Origin: Chitinophagaceae bacterium
GTDB lineage: Bacteria; Bacteroidota; Bacteroidia; Chitinophagales; Chitinophagaceae
Assembly (NCBI GenBank): GCA_023229465.1
Contig: JALNZE010000024.1
Span: 1-48,217 of the forward strand
Length of the DNA: 48,217 bases
Reading direction: 5' to 3'
In this document: positions 16,740 to 25,422 of the stretch, piece after piece
Layout: each line of letters begins with the position of its first letter
How positions within the stretch are numbered: position 1 is the stretch's first letter
Notes under the pieces: model-generated
Seen by the model: only the letters and a program-made list of their open reading frames with translations
Database searches by the model: none
Told to the model about the DNA's origin: nothing
Program-made: the position numbers and the translations under genes

Positions 16740-19580
16740 CTAATGCGCTTCCAGCCAATTCGCTCCTACCCCTACCTCCGCTTCCACCGGTACCTCATTG
16801 GGTAGTATCATAGCGCCCGTCATATTAGTAATGATCAGTTTTTTCAGCTCCTCCACCTCTTCCTTTACGGCATCAAAAACCAATTCATCGTGCACCTGTA
16901 AAATCATTTTTGATTGCCAGGATCCCTTTTTCATTTCATGATGAATTTTAATCATGGCTAGTTTAATCATATCCGCCGCCGATCCCTGTATGGGCGAGTT
17001 GATGGCATTTCGCTCCGCAAAACCACGTACGGTAAAGTTAGAAGAATTAATATCCTTTAACCATCGCTTCCTTCCCATCAGGGTTTGTACATACCCATTG
17101 GCTTGAGCAAACCGGATGGTGTCTTCCATATAAGAAGTAATGCCTACAAATTCTTTCTTGTAATTATCAATGATCTCTTTGGCCTCTGCTCTTGATATGC
17201 CCAGGTTATCCGATAAACCAAAAGCGCCCTGACCATAAATAATACCGAAGTTAACGCTCTTGGCTTTGTACCTCATTTCTTTGGTAACAGCCGCTTCTTC
17301 TATATTATACACTTTTGCCGCAGTGGCGGTGTGAATGTCTTTACCCTGTTTAAAGGCGTCGCACATATTCGGGTCACCACTAATAGCGGCAACAATTCTT
17401 AATTCTATCTGTGAATAATCTGCGCTGATTAAAACACGCGAAGGGTCTCTTGGTATAAAGGCTTTTCGTATTTCTTTTCCACGGTCACTCCTGATAGGAA
17501 TATTCTGCAGGTTTGGGTTGTTGCTGCTTAACCTTCCTGTAACCGCTACGGCCTGTGCATAAGAAGTGTGTACCCTACCCGTTTTACTATTTATAATTTG
17601 AGGCAGGGTATCCACGTACGTACTACGTAGTTTGGTTAGTTCTCTAAAACCGAGAATATCCGCAACGATGGGATTATTGCCGGCCAGTTTTTGTAATACC
17701 TCTTCACCGGTTGCAAACTGACCCGTTTTGGTTTTTTTTGCTTTGGGATCAATTTTTAAAATTTCAAACAACACTTCTCCCAGTTGTTTGGGTGAGGCAA
17801 GGTTAAACCTAACGCCGGCTTGCGCATAAACATTTTCTTCAAACTGTTTGGCATCTTTTTCCAGGGCTTTACTATACTCCTTCAGAAAAGGCACATCAAT
17901 TTTTACCCCTTCAAACTCCATATCGGTCAACACCCTAACCAGGGGGTTTTCTACTTCATCAAAAACCAGCACCACGTCTTTTTCGTTCAGAAGGGGCACA
18001 AAACAATGCTTCAGTTGCAAAGTAATATCAGCATCTTCGGCTGCGTATTCTTTTACTTTTTCTATTTCCACATCACGCATCGTGCCCTGCCCCTTTCCTT
18101 TCCTGCCAATTAATTCTACAATATGTACCGGCTCATAGCCCAAATACCGGGCACTCAGCAAATCCATACTACGCCTGCCTTCCGGCTCAATCAGATAGTG
18201 TGCCAGCATGGTGTCAAAGAGTGTTCCGTTCAGCGTAATACCATACCACTTTAATACCAGTAAATCATATTTCAGGTTTTGCCCTACCCAGGTAATGACG
18301 GGAGAATTAAACAAAGAATCTAACCGCCCCAGTATCTGCAGCGTTTCTCCCCTGTCTGCCGGGCAGGGAATATAATAGGCCTCTCCTTTCTGTACAGAAA
18401 AACTCATACCTACCAGTTCTGCTTCATTCGCATCAATATTGGTGGTCTCGGTATCAAAGCAGATCTCCGGATATTGTACCAGTGTTTTCACCAGCTTGTC
18501 TATCTCTTCCCCGGTTTGCACCAAATGATAGTTGTGTGTTGTGTTATTGATATTTTTCTCTGCCAGCAAGCCGGCAGATTCTTCGCCTGTAATAATAGCG
18601 GCGACTTCTTTTTTTGAACCGGCCGACGCTCTTTTTTTGGTTGATACGGTATTTCCAAAGAGGTCTGTCTGTACGCCGGTTGGGGCAGCATGAAAGGCAT
18701 TAAAATCGTCTCCTAAAATTCTTTTCCCCAGGGTTTTAAATTCAAGCTCGGTAAACACTTCCACCAGCGCTTCTTTATTCCATTCTTTCAGCCGGTAATC
18801 TTCTTCGTGAAAAGCAACGGGCACGTTGGTAATAATGGTAGCGAGTTTTTTACTTAGGATAGCCATTTCTTTTCCGTTACGGACTTTTTCGCCCAGCGCG
18901 CCCTTAATACCATCCGCATTGGCTAATATGTTTTCAAGCGTATCGAATTCTTTCAATAATTTGGCCGCTGTTTTTTCACCCACACCCAATATGCCGGGAA
19001 TATTATCCACAGCATCACCCATTAGCCCAAGCATATCAACTACCTGTTCCACTCTTTGAATATCCCATTTGGCACAAATCTTTTCGGCGGTTAATATTTC
19101 TTCCGCATTACCAAAAGCGGGTGGCTTGTAAATAAATACTTTGGGATGAATTAATAGTTGGCCATAGTCTTTGTCTGGTGTAACCATAAACACTTCGTAT
19201 CCTAAATCCGCGGCCTGCCAGGCAACGGTTCCAATTACATCATCTGCTTCATAACCATCCATTTCTACTACAGGTATATTAAAACCCTGAATGACGCGTT
19301 TAATATCAGGTATAGCGTCTAACAGGTCCTCGGGAGCTTCCTGCCTGTTAGCTTTATAATCTGTAAAATCAGTATGTCTTTCTGTTGGGGCATGTGTATC
19401 AAAACAAACGGCCAGGTGTGTAGGCTTTTCTTTGTTGATCAGATCAAACAGGGTATTGGTAAAACCAAACTGCGCATTGGTATTTCTGCCCTTAGAAGTG
19501 ATGCGCGGACTGCGAATCAGCGCATAATAGGCCCGGTAGATCAATGCAAACGCGTCGAGCAGAAAAAGTTTTTTACCCAT
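16740..19580 (-). CDS. polA: DNA polymerase I
   Basis: The 946-residue repair and Okazaki-fragment-processing polymerase has all three domains. The N-terminal 5'-3' flap nuclease spans about residues 1-290 (LLDAFALIYRAYYAL, DGYEADDVIGTVAW, TPDKDYGQL). The 3'-5' proofreading exonuclease (about 350-530) keeps its acidic residues: CFDTETTNID, QNLKYDLLVL and YAAEDADITL. The polymerase domain (about 570-946) has motif A DYSQIELRIVA, the O-helix region RYKAKSVNFGIIYGQGAFGLS (by position about 705-725) and motif C QVHDELVFDA. Unlike several firmicute and mycobacterial enzymes the exonuclease site looks intact. Confidence 0.98.
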   Translation of the reverse strand: MGKKLFLLDAFALIYRAYYALIRSPRITSKGRNTNAQFGFTNTLFDLINKEKPTHLAVCFDTHAPTERHTDFTDYKANRQEAPEDLLDAIPDIKRVIQGFNIPVVEMDGYEADDVIGTVAWQAADLGYEVFMVTPDKDYGQLLIHPKVFIYKPPAFGNAEEILTAEKICAKWDIQRVEQVVDMLGLMGDAVDNIPGILGVGEKTAAKLLKEFDTLENILANADGIKGALGEKVRNGKEMAILSKKLATIITNVPVAFHEEDYRLKEWNKEALVEVFTELEFKTLGKRILGDDFNAFHAAPTGVQTDLFGNTVSTKKRASAGSKKEVAAIITGEESAGLLAEKNINNTTHNYHLVQTGEEIDKLVKTLVQYPEICFDTETTNIDANEAELVGMSFSVQKGEAYYIPCPADRGETLQILGRLDSLFNSPVITWVGQNLKYDLLVLKWYGITLNGTLFDTMLAHYLIEPEGRRSMDLLSARYLGYEPVHIVELIGRKGKGQGTMRDVEIEKVKEYAAEDADITLQLKHCFVPLLNEKDVVLVFDEVENPLVRVLTDMEFEGVKIDVPFLKEYSKALEKDAKQFEENVYAQAGVRFNLASPKQLGEVLFEILKIDPKAKKTKTGQFATGEEVLQKLAGNNPIVADILGFRELTKLRSTYVDTLPQIINSKTGRVHTSYAQAVAVTGRLSSNNPNLQNIPIRSDRGKEIRKAFIPRDPSRVLISADYSQIELRIVAAISGDPNMCDAFKQGKDIHTATAAKVYNIEEAAVTKEMRYKAKSVNFGIIYGQGAFGLSDNLGISRAEAKEIIDNYKKEFVGITSYMEDTIRFAQANGYVQTLMGRKRWLKDINSSNFTVRGFAERNAINSPIQGSAADMIKLAMIKIHHEMKKGSWQSKMILQVHDELVFDAVKEEVEELKKLIITNMTGAMILPNEVPVEAEVGVGANWLEAH

Positions 19581-19680
19581 GCGGCTAAGTTACAGAAAGC
19601 TCCTTTAGAAAAAGAACCCATTACCCCTCAATTCTCAACCCCGCCATAATTAGTAAGCACACAGCAGCTACGGTACACCC

Positions 19681-19718
19681 AAAAAGAAGTGGCCCCGCAC
19701 TATGAGGGGCCCTTCTTC
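19681..19718 (-). terminator. terminator of the amidohydrolase operon
   Basis: On the minus strand AGAAGGGCCCC, a 9-nt loop, GGGGCCACTTCTT and a T run form an imperfect hairpin with a GC core (GGCCCC at 19691-19696, GGGGCC at 19706-19711). It lies 37-74 bp after the amidohydrolase stop. Confidence 0.65.
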
Positions 19719-19754
19719 TGTTGTTCCAATAAAAATCTGCCAAATCAGCCATCC

Positions 19755-21068
19755 TTATTTAATCCCATACTTATACTTATATCTCTCATACAATTGTTTG
19801 TGCTTATCATTCAACTCAATTTTTCTTCCCTGGATAAAAGCATCGGTGATTATGCTGCTGCGCATATCAAGTATATCTCCTTCGCTGATAATGATGTTGG
19901 CGTCTTTTCCTTTTTCTATCGAACCCGTTATGTCATCAATGCCCAGCACTTTTGCCGCATTCAGTGTAATGGCGCTAAGGCCCGCTTCTTTATCCAGCCC
20001 ATACGCAACGGCGGTACCTGCATTAAAGGGCAGGTTTCGGCCACGGTTTTGAGGGTCATCATCATTAATACAGAACAATACACCCGCTTTTTGTAAAGCA
20101 GCCGGCGCCTTATATGGCTGATCTACATCATCATCATCCAGCGTGGGCAGGTTATGCATCTGGCTCAGAATAACGCTGATATTGTTTTGTTTCAGCAGGT
20201 CAGCCATTTGCCAGCTTTCACTTGCCCCCACCAACACCACATCAAAGCCAAACTCTTTTACAAAATCTATCGCCAGCAACATTTGTTTTACCTGGTTACA
20301 ATGTATAAATAGCTTTTGCTTTTTATTGAACAAACCGCGGGCCGCCTCAAATTTTAGATTGGGTACCGGGTGTTCATTTTTCATGTACACGGCTGCTTCG
20401 CGGAAAAAGTTTTTTACCTGTTCTATTTTAGCCAGCGCTTCTTTGGCAGGATCTCCCTGTTGTGGAAACATCAGGGCAATTTGTGCCGCAAAACGGCCGG
20501 TAGCGCGGGTTAAGAGGCTGGGCATATAAAAATTCATACCCAGATCCGTACGGTATGCAGCATCTTCATACCCCCAGGCATCCAACTGTACTACGGACGA
20601 CAGGCCGCCAATTAATGAACCGACGGGCGCCGTATGTGCCAATAATATTCCATTGGAACGAAGCGTATTCGTGACTTTAGAATCCGCGTTGTATGCGGCA
20701 ATAGAACGAATGCCTGGATTCAAATCTCCGATCTCATTAAAATCCTGCATACTTCTGATGCCGGATATCTCCTGTAATCCCAGTGTGGAGGCAGGTAAGA
20801 TCAGGCCTGGATAGATATGTTTTCCTTTTACATCCCATACCTGGGTGGCATCGGCCGGAATGGAAACACCGGATCCCACCTCTTCTATTTTTCCATTATT
20901 AATTTTTACGGTTGCTCCTTCTATCACAGCGCCATTGCCTACATGCACTGTTCCGTTCTTCAGAAATAAGATACCCTTCTGTGCTTTGGCCGGATAAATG
21001 GTTTCCTGTGCAGTTACCATGCCCGACAGTAACAACAGGGCGCTGAATATATAAATGATTCTTTGCAT
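19755..21068 (-). CDS. exported amidohydrolase-like protein lacking the usual HxH metal motif
   Basis: The 437-residue product is an imidazolonepropionase-like member of the amidohydrolase superfamily with a signal peptide (MQRIIYIFSALLLLSGMVTAQ) that decides the ATG at 21068. The outer beta-sandwich (VHVGNGAVIEGATVKINNGKIEEVG, residues about 38-62) and the C-terminal Asp strand (CINDDDPQN, GSIEKGKDANIIISEGD) are present. The first metal site, normally HxH in a GIIDxHxH context, reads YPGLILPASTLG here, so it is missing; IHCNQ may preserve a later His. It may be a non-catalytic subunit of the larger paralogue encoded 10 bp upstream. The pair looks like one operon. Confidence 0.85.
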   Translation of the reverse strand: MQRIIYIFSALLLLSGMVTAQETIYPAKAQKGILFLKNGTVHVGNGAVIEGATVKINNGKIEEVGSGVSIPADATQVWDVKGKHIYPGLILPASTLGLQEISGIRSMQDFNEIGDLNPGIRSIAAYNADSKVTNTLRSNGILLAHTAPVGSLIGGLSSVVQLDAWGYEDAAYRTDLGMNFYMPSLLTRATGRFAAQIALMFPQQGDPAKEALAKIEQVKNFFREAAVYMKNEHPVPNLKFEAARGLFNKKQKLFIHCNQVKQMLLAIDFVKEFGFDVVLVGASESWQMADLLKQNNISVILSQMHNLPTLDDDDVDQPYKAPAALQKAGVLFCINDDDPQNRGRNLPFNAGTAVAYGLDKEAGLSAITLNAAKVLGIDDITGSIEKGKDANIIISEGDILDMRSSIITDAFIQGRKIELNDKHKQLYERYKYKYGIK

Positions 21069-21078
21069 TTTTTTTATT

Positions 21079-24000
21079 TTAGTGGTTAGTCTGCGTTTGT
21101 TCCTCTTCGTCTGCATCTATTTCAAGCATGCCCAGTTTGTGGCTATGGTCAGAACAGGTTTGGATGTATTTGTAGCTTGGCGTAAATGGCACTACTGCCG
21201 CTCCGCCTCTTTTTTCACTCACCATTTTGCCTATTAATCTGGTCCGCTCCGCCTTAACTTCTTTTCTCATTGCCGCGTCTTTTTCCCTGTCGAAAAAAAT
21301 CGTACCATCTACCATGGTGTATAATGCTTTGGCATAAATACTCAAAGGATTATCGCTCCATAATACGAGGTCCGCGTCTTTTCCTTCTTTAATACTTCCT
21401 ACACGGTCATCTACATGCAGCATTTTGGCCGGATTAATGGTTACCATTTTAAGCGCGTCTTCTTCGCTGATACCGCCGTACTTCACGCTTTTGGCCGCCT
21501 CCTGGTTCAATCTGCGCGCCATCTCCGCATCATCGGAATTGATGGCAACGTTTAGGCCCACTTTCTGCATAATGGCCGCGTTGTATGGAATCGCGTCCTG
21601 TACCTCGTTCTTATAGGCCCACCAATCAGAGAAGGTAGAAGCGCTGGCCCCGTGCTCTTTCATTTTATCGGCTACTTTATATCCCTCCAGTATATGCGTG
21701 AATGTATTTACGCGAAAACCAAATTTTTCAGCAACACGCATGGTTGATACTATTTCACTGGCTATATAACTATGGCAGGTAATAAATCTTTTCTTATTCA
21801 TGATCTCCGCCAACGCGTCCAGTTCCAGGTCTCTTCTTACTGAAACAGGTACGGCGCCTTTCTTTTTAGTATTGGCCTCAAACTCTTTCCATGCATTATC
21901 ATAAGCCCTGGCCCTGTTAAACGCATCGGTCAATACCTGCTCAACGCCCATCCTTGTATCGGGGAAGCGTGGATTACCCTGTGTGGAGGAGGATCGTTTT
22001 ACATTTTCTCCCAGGGCGAATTTGATAAACGGATCTGCGTTTTTAAATTTCAACCCTTCATCATCAGCGCCCCAGCGGAGTTTAATCAACTGTGTTTGTC
22101 CGCCAATGGTATTGGCGGAGCCGTGCAGTATATGCGATGTGGTAACGCCGCCGCTCAATTGTCTGTATATATTAATATCATCCGGATCAAGATTATCCTG
22201 AATGCGAACTTCGGAAGTAACTGATTGACCGCCTTCGTTGATAGAAGCAGATGCTATATGTGAATGTTCATCAATAATACCGGCTGTCAGGTGTTTGCCT
22301 GTTGCATCAATTACTTTGGCAGACATATCGCTCAGACCCTTACCCACTTTAACTATTTTTCCGTTTTTAACCAATACATCCGCGCCCTCTATTTTTCCCT
22401 CCTTATCACTTGTCCAAACGGTCGCATTTTTAAACAGTACCGTTTCTGGTTTTGGTACAGCGCTGTCTGCATTACCGAAAGCTGTGAAAGGATAAAAACC
22501 GGCGCCGGTTTTTGGTACCGCTTTTGTTTTACTGCTATCTGCTTTTGCTGCTGCCAGTGAAATAAGCGTAGCGGTCCAGGTAAGCTGACTGCCGGTTGAG
22601 TCTACACCGGTTCCGTTCCAGTTGCTGCCATTGCTATAGCCTGTAAGTCTGGTTGCATTCTCGGGAAGGTTATCTGCCACTGCTCCGCTCATGCCCTGAA
22701 ACCCTGCACCACCGCCCATTGCAGAAGGTCTGCGTTTTTGAGGGGTTGAAGTAAAGCCTATTTTTACATTTTTGCCATCAAAACTAAAACGGGTAGTCAG
22801 CGTATCTTTTGCAACCACATTTCCCGCGTTACCAGATTTTACATCAAGCGTAAAATCCTGAGATCCGTTTACTGAATTGATTACTAAATGATAGGTTCCG
22901 GCAACATTGCTCCATGCTTCTTCTTTCACCGCATATTTTCCTCCCTGTATCCAGTTTTGTACAATATTTGTTTTCTCTGCAAAAACAGGTCCCGTGGTAA
23001 TTACAAAATTGGCCATCTTTCCGGCATCAATACTACCCACTTTATCATATACGCCTAACCAGGTGGCAGGATTTTTGGTTAAGGCTTCCAAAGCGGCTTT
23101 TTCTGAAAGTCCATATTCTATGGCTTTGCGCAGGTTGGTGAGAAAAGTTTTTGGATCACGGAGATCGGCTGTAGTAAGACTAAATGCGATACCCGCTTTT
23201 TCAATAGCCGCCGGATTGGTGGGGGCCAGTTCCCAGTTTTTCATATCTGCCAGTGATACCAGCCTGGCATCATTAGGATCTTCTACATCCTGTGCCTGCG
23301 GATAATTTACCGATACGATCAGAGCGGCTTTGGTGGCCGCTACTTCTTTAATCCGTTGAAATTCTTTACCCGTTGCCTTTAGAATATACTGAACACCAAA
23401 CTCATCGCCAATCCTGTCTGCTCTCATCACGTTCCATAAATCAATACCCCTCTCCTGAGTATCAAATATTTGGGGAAGTGATTGGTTGTCGTTGAATTTT
23501 TTTAAGGTGATATTGACTCCTTCGGCGGTAGCTGCTGCCGGGTTTGATGCATACCAGGAGGCATCATAATAAGTCTGACGCAATAAGGCAATCGTTCCCA
23601 TCATGGAAGATGGATAGCTCTGTGTGGAGGTTCCTTTATTAAATGAGTAGTTGGCGCTGGCTTTTTCTTTTATGATAGAAAAATTTTCCTTCGAACTACT
23701 TAAAGTAACTACTGCGCCGGTACCCCGCACAATTCCGTCTTTTTGATGCGTAAGTACTGCACCAAACCCCATATCACGTAAAACCTTTGCTTTGGCATCA
23801 TCGGCAACAAATAATTGGTAAGCGTCTACCTCAGATTTTAAGGCCTGGTTCCAGCCGAAAGCGCCTTTCTGGTTGGAGGCTATTTGAGATGAACCAAAAA
23901 AAGAGGCCGGTCCGCTTGCCCCCGCCGCCCGCTGAGTTTGCGGAATGCCGTAATCTGTGTAGATATCAATAAAGGAAGGATAAATAAACTTATCCTTACA

Positions 24001-24240
24001 ATCAATCACAACAGCGTCTTTCGGGATAGTAAGATCAATACCCACTGCAACAATCTTTCCTTCCCTGATAATAAGGGTGGCATTGCTTATGGTGGTTTGA
24101 GCATCTTTTACAATAGTGGCATGCGTAAAAGCATAACTGCCCTCACGTTTATCTGCTACACCATTTACGGGGAAGGTTTCCTGGGCCTGCAGCAATAAAG
24201 CAAACAGTAACCCGGAAAGCAGGAGCTTGATTTTTCTCAT
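21079..24240 (-). CDS. exported double amidohydrolase (inactive-looking plus active-looking domain)
   Basis: The 1053-residue exported protein has two amidohydrolase modules in tandem. The signal peptide (MRKIKLLLSGLLFALLLQAQ) decides the ATG at 24240. Module 1 (about residues 25-450) has the sandwich and C-terminal strands but reads FIYPSFIDIYTDYG where HxH is expected. A linker (about 450-620) resembles a beta-rich spacer. Module 2 (about 620-1030) keeps GIIDEHSHIAS, CHSYIASEI, NTFTHILEG and AINSDDAEMARRL, a full metal-site set. It ends with KEGKDADLVLWSDNPL. Substrate is unknown; related proteins are annotated as imidazolonepropionase-like or Xaa-Pro dipeptidase-like. The single-module paralogue lies 10 bp downstream. 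Confidence 0.9.
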   Translation of the reverse strand: MRKIKLLLSGLLFALLLQAQETFPVNGVADKREGSYAFTHATIVKDAQTTISNATLIIREGKIVAVGIDLTIPKDAVVIDCKDKFIYPSFIDIYTDYGIPQTQRAAGASGPASFFGSSQIASNQKGAFGWNQALKSEVDAYQLFVADDAKAKVLRDMGFGAVLTHQKDGIVRGTGAVVTLSSSKENFSIIKEKASANYSFNKGTSTQSYPSSMMGTIALLRQTYYDASWYASNPAAATAEGVNITLKKFNDNQSLPQIFDTQERGIDLWNVMRADRIGDEFGVQYILKATGKEFQRIKEVAATKAALIVSVNYPQAQDVEDPNDARLVSLADMKNWELAPTNPAAIEKAGIAFSLTTADLRDPKTFLTNLRKAIEYGLSEKAALEALTKNPATWLGVYDKVGSIDAGKMANFVITTGPVFAEKTNIVQNWIQGGKYAVKEEAWSNVAGTYHLVINSVNGSQDFTLDVKSGNAGNVVAKDTLTTRFSFDGKNVKIGFTSTPQKRRPSAMGGGAGFQGMSGAVADNLPENATRLTGYSNGSNWNGTGVDSTGSQLTWTATLISLAAAKADSSKTKAVPKTGAGFYPFTAFGNADSAVPKPETVLFKNATVWTSDKEGKIEGADVLVKNGKIVKVGKGLSDMSAKVIDATGKHLTAGIIDEHSHIASASINEGGQSVTSEVRIQDNLDPDDINIYRQLSGGVTTSHILHGSANTIGGQTQLIKLRWGADDEGLKFKNADPFIKFALGENVKRSSSTQGNPRFPDTRMGVEQVLTDAFNRARAYDNAWKEFEANTKKKGAVPVSVRRDLELDALAEIMNKKRFITCHSYIASEIVSTMRVAEKFGFRVNTFTHILEGYKVADKMKEHGASASTFSDWWAYKNEVQDAIPYNAAIMQKVGLNVAINSDDAEMARRLNQEAAKSVKYGGISEEDALKMVTINPAKMLHVDDRVGSIKEGKDADLVLWSDNPLSIYAKALYTMVDGTIFFDREKDAAMRKEVKAERTRLIGKMVSEKRGGAAVVPFTPSYKYIQTCSDHSHKLGMLEIDADEEEQTQTNH

Positions 24241-24344
24241 AAGTATTAGTCGGTTTTTGAAGAAGGTTAAAACTACTGAAATGAATGCATCATAAAAACC
24301 ACTCATCATATTTTCGGTAAAGCTTGTTTTCTGTCGGTGAGCGG

Positions 24345-25376
24345 CTATTTGGTAAAACCGCCCCCGTCTACGTCTTTGATAAACCGTATCAGGCCGGGAA
24401 AATAATTCGACTGATCATCCCACATGGAACAATGGCTGCCATTCGGACAAATCAGGCTCCTTCCATGCTGTACCTGTGTGGCCATCCATTTCATGTGTTC
24501 GGGATCCATCGTATCGTATGCGCCGCCGATGGTGAGGGTGGGTATTTTTATTTGTGGAAGATCCTTGCTTCTGTCCCACCCGGCCAATCTTCCGCCAACC
24601 CCAAATTCAGAGGGTCCCTGCATCATGGTATAGATCACATTATTCAGATGGGGGAATGCGCGGTTAAGTGCTTCTGGCCAGGGCTGCACGCGGCATAAAT
24701 GCTGGTTATAAAAATTAGGTATCAGGAGTTCCATGTATTTGGGGTTGGTAAAATCGCCGTTGGCTTCAATGGCATGGATGGTGTCCAATACTTTTGGATC
24801 CATTTGTTTGGCAAGAACCTCTTCTGCATATTTTCCATAAGCCGGACAACTGCTCATCATATTACTAATGATCAGGCCCTTCAGGTTATCCTGGTATTTC
24901 AATGCATATTCCATAGCCAGTATACCGCCCCAGCTATGGCCCAGCAAATAAAAATTATCCTTGTTTAATCCCAATGCTATTCTAACCTGTTCCACTTCTT
25001 CCACAAAGCGTGCGGCCGTCCACAAACTGCTGTCTTTGGGTTGATCACTAAAATACGAACCCAGTTGGTCATATTCATAAAACTCAATGCCTTCCTGCGG
25101 AAAAAAACTTTCAAAGGATTCAAAGAATTCATGCGTGCCGCCCGGGCCGCCATGCAATAACAATACTTTTATTTTCGGGTTATTGCCAAATCGCTTGGTC
25201 CAAACATTGAATTTGCCAACGGGTGTTTCAATGGCAATCATTTTTACACCACCAGTTTGTATGCCACTGTCTACAACGGCGTGATACTCTTTAAGCGTGA
25301 TGGTTTCGGGTGATGGTTTGCAGGCGTAAAAGCTAAGGGTGATGAGAATCGTGGCAAGGATCTGTAAGCTTTTCAT
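24345..25376 (-). CDS. lipoprotein alpha/beta hydrolase, proline iminopeptidase-like
   Basis: The 343-residue product has a lipoprotein signal (SFYACKPS, Cys about residue 19), so it is expected to be anchored to a membrane in the periplasm. The oxyanion motif HGGPGGTHEFF, the nucleophile elbow GHSWGG, an acid in IGGAYDTMDPEH and the His of CPNGSHCSMWDD give a full Ser-Asp-His triad in the prolyl-aminopeptidase (S33) pattern. The ATG at 25376 is used; the frame reaches a GTG two codons earlier. It lies 46 bp after mnmG on the same strand. The substrate, an N-terminal proline peptide or an ester, is not certain. Confidence 0.92.
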   Translation of the reverse strand: MKSLQILATILITLSFYACKPSPETITLKEYHAVVDSGIQTGGVKMIAIETPVGKFNVWTKRFGNNPKIKVLLLHGGPGGTHEFFESFESFFPQEGIEFYEYDQLGSYFSDQPKDSSLWTAARFVEEVEQVRIALGLNKDNFYLLGHSWGGILAMEYALKYQDNLKGLIISNMMSSCPAYGKYAEEVLAKQMDPKVLDTIHAIEANGDFTNPKYMELLIPNFYNQHLCRVQPWPEALNRAFPHLNNVIYTMMQGPSEFGVGGRLAGWDRSKDLPQIKIPTLTIGGAYDTMDPEHMKWMATQVQHGRSLICPNGSHCSMWDDQSNYFPGLIRFIKDVDGGGFTK

Positions 25377-25422
25377 AAGCACATTTTAGAGAGGGAAGGT
25401 ATTTAAAAATGTGATTACCTGT

